Under the pieces are notes generated by a model. That model was not told the DNA's origin. It saw only the letters and a program-made list of their open reading frames with translations, and did no database searches. Shown one piece after another: positions 1 to 4,995 of a stretch of DNA of 5,582 nt. The translations under genes were made by a program, and so were the position numbers. Each line of letters starts with the position of its first letter. Position 1 is the first letter of the stretch. This stretch comes from Alphaproteobacteria bacterium (GTDB lineage: Bacteria > Pseudomonadota > Alphaproteobacteria > JABAAW01), in contig JABAAA010000092.1 in NCBI GenBank assembly GCA_014239005.1, positions 1 to 5,582 of the forward strand, given 5' to 3'.

Positions 1-305
1 GAACGAACAAGCACCGCACGCAAATCGGCGCACAAGCCTTTGTCGGATCGAACAGCAGCCTGATCGCTCCTTTGACGGTGGGCGCGCGCGCACGCATCGG
101 TGCTTCCAGCGCGATCACAGACGATGTGCCTGCCGACACCCTCGTCTTCGAGCGCAACGCCGTGACCGCCAAAGCTTTGGCAGCACCGCTCGGCGAAAAG
201 AGCGCCTCCGACAAAGACGCGCGCAAAAACAAGAGCAAGAGCAAGGGTAAGCAGCGAACAGAGCCAACAGAGCCAACATCGCAACACCCGAGAGCCCAAG
301 AGTAG
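1..305 (+). CDS. glmU: GlmU C-terminal fragment: bifunctional UDP-GlcNAc pyrophosphorylase / glucosamine-1-phosphate N-acetyltransferase (5' truncated)
   Basis: Only the last ~100 codons are present; the reading frame enters at base 3 and stops at TAG 303-305. The translation begins [19 protein letters not shown] and continues [15 protein letters not shown], which closely follows the end of the left-handed beta-helix in E. coli GlmU (NKFKTIIGDDVFVGS, then LVAPVTVG). In the family this C-terminal domain acetylates glucosamine-1-phosphate with acetyl-CoA in the cytoplasm; the N-terminal uridyltransferase domain lies outside the window. After the helix comes a charged, low-complexity tail of about 35 residues (KNKSKSKGK, then TEPTEPT) that is longer than the short basic end of the E. 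coli enzyme. The tail is built on DNA repeats: three 6-bp units at 231-248 and a 9-bp duplication at 258-275. It lies 25 bp upstream of glmS, so co-transcription is likely. The identity is secure; a role for the tail is not visible. Confidence 0.93.
   Translation, partial: TNKHRTQIGAQAFVGSNSSLIAPLTVGARARIGASSAITDDVPADTLVFERNAVTAKALAAPLGEKSASDKDARKNKSKSKGKQRTEPTEPTSQHPRAQE
258..278 (+). repeat. 9-bp tandem duplication in the glmU tail
   Basis: The unit acagagcca occurs at 258-266 and 267-275, followed by a partial aca. It is in frame and encodes the TEPTEPT stretch of the GlmU tail. A 6-bp series, aagagc, aagagc, aagggt, lies just upstream at 231-248. Confidence 0.8.
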
Positions 306-325
306 CCCAAGAGTAGCCCAAGAGT
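293..325 (+). repeat. Three perfect tandem copies of an 11-bp unit across the glmU stop codon
   Basis: The unit agcccaagagt occurs at 293-303, 304-314 and 315-325 without mismatch. The glmU stop codon TAG (303-305) is formed at the junction of copies 1 and 2. The third copy ends five bases before the glmS ATG, so the repeats fill nearly all of the glmU-glmS gap. Each copy carries AAGAG, and the last one (AGAG at 321-324, 6 nt before ATG 331) is the only Shine-Dalgarno-like sequence for glmS. Confidence 0.95.
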
Positions 326-330
326 AACCT

Positions 331-2295
331 ATGTGCGGCATCATCGGCATGATCGACGCGAAGCCCGTCGCCCTTCCTCTGCTTGCCGCGCTGCGGCGGC
401 TGGAGTATCGCGGCTACGATTCGGCGGGCATGGCGACCCTGAACGAGGGGCGCATCGAGCGCAGACGCAGCGAGGGCAAGATCGTGCGCTTGGAGAAAGT
501 CTTGCAGAAAGAACCTCTGTTTGGCACGACGGGCATCGGACACACGCGCTGGGCGACGCACGGCGCTCCTGTCGAAAAGAACGCGCATCCGCACGCGAAC
601 GGCACGCTGGCAGTGGTGCATAACGGCATCATCGAAAACTTCGCCAGCTTGCGCAAAGAGCTGGAGGAAGAGGGACGGCGTTTCGAAAGCGAGACCGATT
701 CGGAGGTGATCGTGCATCTGCTGACGCGCGAGGTCGAGCGCAACGACGGTGACCTTGCGCTCGCTTGCCGAGAGGTTTTGCCGCGTTTGAAGGGCATGTT
801 CGCGCTGGTCGCCATGTTCGCCGGAAAAGAGGGGTTGTTGTTCGGTGCGCGTTGCGGCTCTCCGCTCGTCTTGGGGTTCTCCGACGGAGACAAGGGCGAG
901 AGTGTCGGCTACTTCGGCTCGGACGCGCTTTCGCTGAGCGGGCTTGCCGAGCGCATCGTCTATCTGCACGACGGCGAGTGGGCTCTGTTGCGTGCGCGCG
1001 AAGAGGATTCGCAGCTGTTCGATGCGAACAACGCTCCGCGCGGGCTTTCGCTGCAACCCATGCCTGTGATGGCGGTGGCTTTGGGAAAGGGGAACCATCG
1101 CCATTTTATGGAGAAGGAAATTGTCGAGCAACCCAGCGTTTGGAGCGATGTTCTCTCTGCGCGCTTGGACCCTGCGACGCGCCGTCCTCGTCTTCCTGCG
1201 TTGCCCTTTCTGTTTCGAGATATCTCGACCTTGCACATGACGGCTTGCGGCACGGCGTACTACGCAGCGCTGGTTGCCAAGTACTGGCTGGAAGCTTTTG
1301 CAGGAATCGCGGTCGAGGTCGATGTCGCCTCCGAGTTGCGCTATCGCGCGCCGGTGTTGCGCAGCGGCGATCAGGTAGCGATGTGCGTCAGTCAGTCGGG
1401 AGAGACCATGGATTCTCTAGAGGCTTTGCGCCTCTATCGCAAGGCGGGCTTGAAGACGATCGCGCTGGTGAATGTCGAGCAGTCTTCGATCGCGCGCTTG
1501 TGCGATGTCGTGTTGCCGACGCACGCAGGACCTGAGATCGGGGTGGCTTCGACAAAGGCTTTCACAACCCAGCTGTTGACGCTCGCCTGCTTCACGCTGA
1601 CCGCGGCGAACGAGAGGGGGTGGCTTTCGAACGAACAAACTTCGAGCTTTGTCGAAGCGCTCACCTGTCTGCCGGGGCTTGCAGCGCGGTGTCTGGAGAA
1701 ATTTGGCGCTAGCGAAAGCCAATTTGCCGAAGCCGCGCAGCTGTTGGCGCGCGCGCACGATGTGTTGTACTTGGGGCGCGGGGTCAGCTATCCGATCGCA
1801 TTGGAGGGGGCGTTGAAAATCAAGGAGATCTCGTACATTCACGCTGAAGGTTATGCTGCAGGTGAGATGAAGCATGGGCCGATCGCGTTGGTCGACGACA
1901 GCGTGCCGATTCTTGCCGTCGCGCCCTACGATCGATGGTTTGCCAAAACCTTGTCGAACTTGCACGAGGTGGCGAGCAGGGGGGCAAAGGTGATCCTTGT
2001 TTCTAGCGCGCGCGGCGTTGCTGCTGCCGACGAGGGGGGCGTTGCGTTGGCGGCGAGGGTGGTGTTGCCCGATTGTGAGGAGGTGCTGGCGAAACGGACG
2101 GATGCGGACAAGAGTAGCGAAGAGAACAAAACGAAAGAGGGCGAAGAGAACGCGAGGGGATGGAGTGTGTTGGAGATGATGCATCCTATTTTGTACAGTT
2201 TGCCGGTTCAGATTTTGGCGCACGATGTTGCGTTGTTGAAGGGGACGGATGTCGATCAACCGCGCAACTTGGCGAAGTCGGTGACGGTCGAGTAG
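331..2295 (+). CDS. glmS: Glutamine--fructose-6-phosphate aminotransferase (isomerizing), GlmS
   Basis: This 654-residue cytoplasmic enzyme converts fructose-6-phosphate and glutamine into glucosamine-6-phosphate, the first committed step towards UDP-GlcNAc. It starts MCGIIG, so removal of Met exposes the N-terminal nucleophile cysteine of class-II glutamine amidotransferases. Glutaminase motifs follow: HTRWATHG (71-78), HNGIIENF (97-104) and ETDSE (121-125). The first SIS domain shows ACGTAYY (305-311) and SQSGET (354-359). The second shows LEGALKIKE (491-499, with the equivalent of E. coli Glu488 at E499) and KHGP (514-517, His504 equivalent at H515). The end, KGTDVDQPRNLAKSVTVE, is canonical, including the invariant lysine K649. 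The protein is about 45 residues longer than the usual ~609; most of the excess is a charged insert at about 587-617. It sits between glmU and a small membrane protein gene in a probable operon. The 25-bp leader leaves no room for a glmS ribozyme. The start is fixed by the Cys2 requirement. Confidence 0.98.
   Translation: MCGIIGMIDAKPVALPLLAALRRLEYRGYDSAGMATLNEGRIERRRSEGKIVRLEKVLQKEPLFGTTGIGHTRWATHGAPVEKNAHPHANGTLAVVHNGIIENFASLRKELEEEGRRFESETDSEVIVHLLTREVERNDGDLALACREVLPRLKGMFALVAMFAGKEGLLFGARCGSPLVLGFSDGDKGESVGYFGSDALSLSGLAERIVYLHDGEWALLRAREEDSQLFDANNAPRGLSLQPMPVMAVALGKGNHRHFMEKEIVEQPSVWSDVLSARLDPATRRPRLPALPFLFRDISTLHMTACGTAYYAALVAKYWLEAFAGIAVEVDVASELRYRAPVLRSGDQVAMCVSQSGETMDSLEALRLYRKAGLKTIALVNVEQSSIARLCDVVLPTHAGPEIGVASTKAFTTQLLTLACFTLTAANERGWLSNEQTSSFVEALTCLPGLAARCLEKFGASESQFAEAAQLLARAHDVLYLGRGVSYPIALEGALKIKEISYIHAEGYAAGEMKHGPIALVDDSVPILAVAPYDRWFAKTLSNLHEVASRGAKVILVSSARGVAAADEGGVALAARVVLPDCEEVLAKRTDADKSSEENKTKEGEENARGWSVLEMMHPILYSLPVQILAHDVALLKGTDVDQPRNLAKSVTVE
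2089..2181 (+). other. Charged in-frame insert in the GlmS C-terminal SIS domain
   Basis: By comparison with E. coli GlmS from memory (EEVIAPIFYTVP), this protein reads EEVL, then about 31 extra residues (587-617), then HPILYSLP. The insert is rich in Glu, Lys, Asp and Asn (for example SSEENKTKEGEEN) and looks unstructured. Its DNA contains the direct repeat gcgaagagaac at 2117-2127 and 2141-2151, which suggests growth by duplication. The reading frame stays open and the canonical C-terminus follows, so the enzyme is probably intact. Boundaries are approximate. Confidence 0.75.
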
Positions 2296-2301
2296 GGGGG
2301 G

Positions 2302-2574
2302 ATGATGTTGCGACAAGTGCGTAGACAAGTACGAGAGGGGTTGCGTGGAGAAGGGGCTAGGCGGGTCTTGGAGTGGGGAGGGGTTGCGACGGCGATCGTG
2401 TATTCGTTGGCGGTAGCGTTGAATGTGGGGCTGGAGTTTTGGGGATTTTTCTTGCTGTTCATTTCGGCGGGGCTGATTGGGTTATGGGCGTGGGTAGGCG
2501 GACATCGGGGAATTTTATTGTTGCAGGCATTTTACGCGACGGCGGGAATCCTGGGCATGGTCAGGTGGTTTTAG
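2302..2574 (+). CDS. Small hydrophobic membrane protein of unknown function, downstream of glmS
   Basis: This 90-residue product has an arginine-rich N-terminus (about residues 4-21) followed by probably three transmembrane segments, at about 25-43, 46-64 and 69-86, ending MVRWF. By the positive-inside rule the N-terminus should be cytoplasmic. It begins 6 bp after the glmS stop, so translation is probably coupled to glmS. A run of seven G (2295-2301) abuts ATG 2302, which is too close for a normal Shine-Dalgarno site; ATG 2305, GTG 2317 or TTG 2341 could be the real start. Codons 4-11 (RQVRRQVR) come from a 12-bp tandem duplication. The family is not recognised. The size and fold recall short uncharacterised membrane proteins found in alphaproteobacteria, or three-helix PnuC/SemiSWEET-like units, but no diagnostic motif such as PQ is present. 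That it is a real gene is fairly likely given the frame, hydrophobic pattern and tight spacing. Confidence 0.72.
   Translation: MMLRQVRRQVREGLRGEGARRVLEWGGVATAIVYSLAVALNVGLEFWGFFLLFISAGLIGLWAWVGGHRGILLLQAFYATAGILGMVRWF
2312..2335 (+). repeat. 12-bp tandem duplication in the 5' end of the small membrane protein gene
   Basis: gacaagtgcgta (2312-2323) is followed directly by gacaagtacgag (2324-2335). The first ten bases match except at one position. It encodes the doubled RQVR-RQVR segment. Confidence 0.7.
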
Positions 2575-2575
2575 C

Positions 2576-2665
2576 GGCAGACGCGCTCGCATTTGTGCGT
2601 TTGTGTGAGTCTGCCTTTGTTCGCCTGCGCTTTTTAAGGAGCGCGCTTCCCCAAGGCAGGCAGAC
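2576..2665. repeat. Three-arm inverted repeat in the convergent intergenic region
   Basis: ggcagac occurs at 2576-2582 and again at 2659-2665, with its exact reverse complement gtctgcc between them at 2609-2615. Arm B can therefore pair with either arm A (26-nt loop, containing a small cgca/tgcg stem at 2588-2599) or arm C (43-nt loop, containing a gcgct/agcgc stem at 2627-2644). A second register of B with the C side exists (ctgcctt 2611-2617 with aaggcag 2653-2659). Arm C is followed after 5 nt by TTTTT (2671-2675), so the B:C form may act as a weak terminator for the upstream glm operon. The repeat is seen directly; termination is inferred. Confidence 0.55.
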
Positions 2666-2696
2666 ACGGCTTTTTATATTGACGGGCGCAAAACGA

Positions 2697-2714
2697 ACGC
2701 GCGCTTGCGCGCGT
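2697..2714 (-). terminator. Possible intrinsic terminator of the chemoreceptor gene
   Basis: acgcgcgc (2697-2704) and gcgcgcgt (2707-2714) form a perfect 8-bp GC-rich stem around TT, in practice about 7 bp with a four-base loop. Read on the minus strand, downstream of the chemoreceptor stop at 2780, the stem is followed by TCGTTTTG, a short interrupted T-run. On the plus strand it is followed by GGGGG, so termination in that direction is less likely. The T-run is poor, so the call is tentative. Confidence 0.4.
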
Positions 2715-2779
2715 GGGGGTGAGGGGACGCAGCCTCTGTTTTTACTGACAGCGTGAAAAACGCTTGAGTGAGCGAAAAC

Positions 2780-4627
2780 CTATCGCTGTGGTTTGATGGT
2801 CTCCAGGAATCGGATGATCTCATTGCCCATATTCTCGGAGTGCTTGCGCAATGCCTCTGCATCGCTAAACACCGAGCCCGCCATCTCGCCCGTGCGCTTC
2901 GCTGCATCCGAGACAAAGTTCAACCCTCCCAACACCTCGCGCGTGCTTGCCGAGGTCTCGATGGCGTTCTTGGAAATCGCCTGCGACGCTTCGTTCTGCG
3001 CCGCGACCGTCGATGCCACACGCGTCGAAATTTTGCTCATGTTTTGAATCACATCGGTAATACGGTGGATCCCGTCCACCGCCGTGCGCGTCTGACTTTG
3101 CACATCCTGGATCTGCTTGGAAATCTCCTCGGTTGCACGAGCCGTTTGGTTCGCCAAGTTTTTCACCTCGCTCGCCACGACGGCAAAACCCTTGCCGCTC
3201 TCTCCCGCTCGCGCCGCCTCGATGGTGGCGTTCAACGCCAGCAAGTTCGTTTGGTTGGCAATGTCGTTAATCAAATCGACAACCTCTCCGATTCGCGCGG
3301 TCGATGCCGCCAAAGCTTCGATGCGCTCGTTGGCGTTCTGCGCCTCGCTCGCCGCCGCCTCGGTGATGCCGTGCGATTGGGTCACCTGTTCGAACACCTT
3401 GTTGATCGCCGTCGAAAGCTCTCCGCCCGCCGATGACACCGCCGTGATGTTTTTGGCGGTCTGTTCGGTGGAAGTCGCCATCTGTCCGATCTGCTGGGTC
3501 GTCTCGGCTGCCGTCTTGGAGAGCAAATCGGCGGAAGTGTGCAACTTCTCGATCGAATTGGTGATCTCGCTGAAACTGGCGGTGATGCGATCGTCGAACT
3601 GGTCGGCGACATGCTGGATGCGATCGGCGCGTCCGCGCTTGTCCTCGGTCTCCTTGCGTTCGAAGTCGATGAGCGAATCGCGCTCGACCATGTTCTCTTG
3701 CAAGACGGAGAGGGCTTCCGCCATTTCTCCGATTTCGTCGCGCCGTCGGAGCGCGGGAATCCGATCGGTGTAGTTTCCGCCGATGATATCCAGCATGATC
3801 GTCTTCATGCGCACGATCGTACGCGTCATGCTGAGCGACCAAATCCAACTGATGAGCGTCAGAATCGAGCCGAAGGCGGCGAAACCCAACACGATCGTTT
3901 GCGAAGCAGCGTTCCAACTGGTGACCTCGTCGGTAATGTCGAGGTTGACCTCGATGATGCCGCGCGTGTCGCCCAACGTCCATCCTCCGATAGGCGACAG
4001 GGGGTGGGTGTTGTGGCAATCGACGCAGCCCTGTTCGTCCATAGTGTCGGCGCGCGCGACGCGCACGAAGACCCCGCCGTCGTTCGTCTCGATATAGTCT
4101 TCCACCTTGCCTTGCGGCGTATCGACCAGCGCTTGCCAGGTGTTCTCCTGATAGGTATCCAACACGCGGTCTTGGCGATTCGGCCAGGGGTGTGGAGAGT
4201 ACAGGCTGACGAAAACGCCTTGTTGCGTGAAGGCTTCGCTCAAGTCATGGAGCAGCGTTGCCGGCGAAGGAATGGTGCCGATCGTCTCTTTGTGATCGAC
4301 GCTGGCTTGCAAGCCCGCTTCCAGCGCTTCGGCGACGACGAAGCTCGTGTAGTAGCGTCGCACCGATTGCACCTGCGAAATCGTGCGATCTCCGTTATTG
4401 ACGGCTTGTTGAAAAAGGAACGAGCGCACGAAGGTAGGGGCGGCGACCACTATGATCACGACCATCACCGTCGTGATCAAAGGCACGGGCAACACCACCT
4501 TCCACTTGATTCCCAAGCCTCTGCTACGGTGCCTTTGTGCTTCCTCGGCGTGCGCGCGCGAGTGGCGCATCGCCTCGTCGGGAGACATGTCGGCGGCAAA
4601 TTCGTCGGGCGGTGGAGTTTCGGTCAT
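2780..4627 (-). CDS. Methyl-accepting chemotaxis protein with periplasmic c-type haem (DUF3365/Tll0287-like) sensor domain
   Basis: This 615-residue inner-membrane chemoreceptor has a hydrophilic cytoplasmic N-terminus (1-40) and a first membrane helix at about 43-63. The periplasmic domain spans about 64-242, the second helix about 243-267, a HAMP linker about 267-320 ([21 protein letters not shown] at 282-302) and the signalling coiled coil about 340-610. The CheA/CheW-binding hairpin tip is typical ([20 protein letters not shown], 459-478, then GFAVVASEV). The periplasmic part carries CVDCHNTHP (201-209) followed by [14 protein letters not shown] (216-229), the pattern of DUF3365 haem-binding sensors; CXXCH is the covalent c-haem attachment motif. 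I infer that it senses redox state, oxygen, NO or a similar ligand and passes this to the flagellar motor through CheA. No C-terminal CheR-binding pentapeptide of the NWETF type is present. ATG 4625-4627 lacks a strong Shine-Dalgarno; Met14 or Met20 are alternatives. No che genes adjoin it, so it is an orphan receptor here. Confidence 0.95.
   Translation of the reverse strand: MTETPPPDEFAADMSPDEAMRHSRAHAEEAQRHRSRGLGIKWKVVLPVPLITTVMVVIIVVAAPTFVRSFLFQQAVNNGDRTISQVQSVRRYYTSFVVAEALEAGLQASVDHKETIGTIPSPATLLHDLSEAFTQQGVFVSLYSPHPWPNRQDRVLDTYQENTWQALVDTPQGKVEDYIETNDGGVFVRVARADTMDEQGCVDCHNTHPLSPIGGWTLGDTRGIIEVNLDITDEVTSWNAASQTIVLGFAAFGSILTLISWIWSLSMTRTIVRMKTIMLDIIGGNYTDRIPALRRRDEIGEMAEALSVLQENMVERDSLIDFERKETEDKRGRADRIQHVADQFDDRITASFSEITNSIEKLHTSADLLSKTAAETTQQIGQMATSTEQTAKNITAVSSAGGELSTAINKVFEQVTQSHGITEAAASEAQNANERIEALAASTARIGEVVDLINDIANQTNLLALNATIEAARAGESGKGFAVVASEVKNLANQTARATEEISKQIQDVQSQTRTAVDGIHRITDVIQNMSKISTRVASTVAAQNEASQAISKNAIETSASTREVLGGLNFVSDAAKRTGEMAGSVFSDAEALRKHSENMGNEIIRFLETIKPQR
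4022..4036 (-). other. CXXCH haem-attachment motif (codons 201-205) in the chemoreceptor
   Basis: Residues Cys201-Val-Asp-Cys204-His205 lie in the periplasmic part between the two membrane helices, where cytochrome c maturation can attach haem. Cys201 and Cys204 are the only cysteines in the whole 615-residue protein. Coordinates are back-calculated from residue numbers. Confidence 0.85.
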
Positions 4628-4630
4628 GGT

Positions 4631-4670
4631 GTTATTCGTTCTCGCTCGCTATCTAGGTTGTTCGTTCTCG
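4631..4670. repeat. 14-bp direct repeat pair upstream of the chemoreceptor
   Basis: gttattcgttctcg (4631-4644) and gttgttcgttctcg (4657-4670) differ at one position and start 26 bp apart. The first copy begins 3 bp upstream of the chemoreceptor ATG, so the pair lies in its 5' leader or promoter. It could be an operator pair or another local duplication. Confidence 0.65.
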
Positions 4671-4717
4671 TGTCATTCTTGCACGGCTTACACGGCAACA
4701 ACTCAACACACATTGCC

Positions 4718-4750
4718 AGCAGGATGCTTGTAGGATGGCTAGCAGGATTC
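4718..4750. repeat. Degenerate 11-12-bp tandem repeat, three copies
   Basis: agcaggatgct (4718-4728), tgtaggatggct (4729-4740) and agcaggattc (4741-4750) share an aggat core. They lie directly against the 25-bp repeat that follows. Confidence 0.6.
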
Positions 4751-4816
4751 GTACCACCCTTCGTGCCACTCTTCAGTACCACCCTTCGTGCCACTCTTCA
4801 GTACCACTCTTCGTGC
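4751..4816. repeat. 25-bp tandem repeat, about 2.6 copies
   Basis: Two identical 25-bp copies occupy 4751-4775 and 4776-4800, each made of gtaccacccttcgtgc plus cactcttca. A partial third copy at 4801-4816 (gtaccactcttcgtgc) carries one C-to-T change. Each unit is itself two related halves of about 12-13 bp (tACCACcCTTCg and tgCCACtCTTCag), so it may have grown from a shorter repeat. There are no spacers, so it is not a CRISPR array. Confidence 0.95.
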
Positions 4817-4903
4817 TTGCGTCCAAGAAACATACTCCATGATAGCAAGATCGACAGCGATGACCATCCTATCACAAAAAAGGATTGTTGCAAGGATTTT
4901 TTT

Positions 4904-4936
4904 TGTAGAATGCCTGTAGAATGCTTGTAGAGTGCC
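4904..4936 (+). repeat. Three tandem copies of an 11-bp unit containing a -10-like hexamer
   Basis: tgtagaatgcc (4904-4914), tgtagaatgct (4915-4925) and tgtagagtgcc (4926-4936). The first two copies contain TAGAAT (4906-4911 and 4917-4922), one base from the sigma-70 -10 consensus and preceded by TG; the third has TAGAGT. TTGTTG (4885-4890) lies 15 bp before the first TAGAAT, which is short for a -35/-10 spacer. A promoter for the rightward amidohydrolase may lie here, but the match is imperfect. Confidence 0.85.
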
Positions 4937-4968
4937 TTTGGGGGGAAGTGCTGTTTAACGATTTGTTC

Positions 4969-4972
4969 GGAG
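4969..4972 (+). promoter_or_regulatory. Shine-Dalgarno-like GGAG before the duplicated start region
   Basis: GGAG lies 8 nt before ATG 4981, an ideal distance, but 19 nt before ATG 4992, the in-frame amidohydrolase start. ATG 4981 opens only a four-codon ORF (MAFG) whose TGA (4993-4995) overlaps ATG 4992 as ATGA. Ribosomes could therefore reach the amidohydrolase start by termination and re-initiation. Confidence 0.45.
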
Positions 4973-4973
4973 A

Positions 4974-4995
4974 CTTTCGGATGGCTTTCGGATGA
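4974..4995 (+). repeat. 11-bp tandem duplication carrying two start codons
   Basis: ctttcggatgg (4974-4984) is followed directly by ctttcggatga (4985-4995). Each copy carries one ATG (4981 and 4992). Because the unit is 11 bp, the two are in different frames, and only the second is in frame with the amidohydrolase. Confidence 0.85.

Larger units (their letters stand above)
4628..4991. other. Repeat-rich divergent intergenic region (no gene seen)
   Basis: These 364 bases separate the leftward chemoreceptor from the rightward amidohydrolase and should hold both promoters. No credible ORF or RNA gene was found. The region is dominated by short direct repeats: a 14-bp pair at 4631-4670, three degenerate 11-12-bp units at 4718-4750, 2.6 copies of a 25-bp unit at 4751-4816, an aaggatt pair near 4880-4898, three 11-bp units at 4904-4936, and an 11-bp duplication at 4974-4995 that runs into the amidohydrolase start. 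An A6/T8 stretch around 4876-4904 is the only strongly AT-rich segment and is the likeliest promoter area. No convincing sigma-28 (flagellar) promoter was seen upstream of the chemoreceptor. Confidence 0.7.

Noticed and set aside
306..330. glmS ribozyme or riboswitch leader
   Set aside because: The glmU-glmS gap is only 25 bp and is filled by 11-bp repeats; there is no room for the ribozyme.
115..1236. Long minus-strand ORF (373 codons) opposite glmU/glmS
   Set aside because: It is antisense to clearly coding glmU and glmS, has an Arg/His/Gln-rich shadow-like composition, and shows no recognisable domain.
1417..2328. Minus-strand ORF of 303 codons opposite the glmS 3' half
   Set aside because: Antisense shadow of a GC-rich conserved gene; no domain and no plausible start context.
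2373..2756. Plus-strand ORF of 127 codons overlapping the small membrane protein
   Set aside because: It lacks a hydrophobic or domain pattern beyond the overlap, and the 2302-2574 frame has the coherent membrane-protein pattern and operon spacing.
2750..2764. Small hairpin agcgt-gaaaa-acgct near the chemoreceptor stop as a terminator
   Set aside because: Only 5 bp of stem and no T-run after it on either strand; the 2697-2714 hairpin is a better candidate.
2768..3436. Plus-strand ORF of 222 codons opposite the chemoreceptor signalling domain
   Set aside because: Antisense to the highly conserved hairpin tip; low-complexity shadow composition.
4751..4816. Possible CRISPR array
   Set aside because: Copies are directly adjacent with no spacers, and there are no cas genes; it is a simple tandem repeat.
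3539..4930. Plus-strand ORF of 463 codons opposite the chemoreceptor
   Set aside because: It mirrors the chemoreceptor codons, runs into the repeat region and shows no family motif. The minus-strand chemoreceptor explains the sequence fully.
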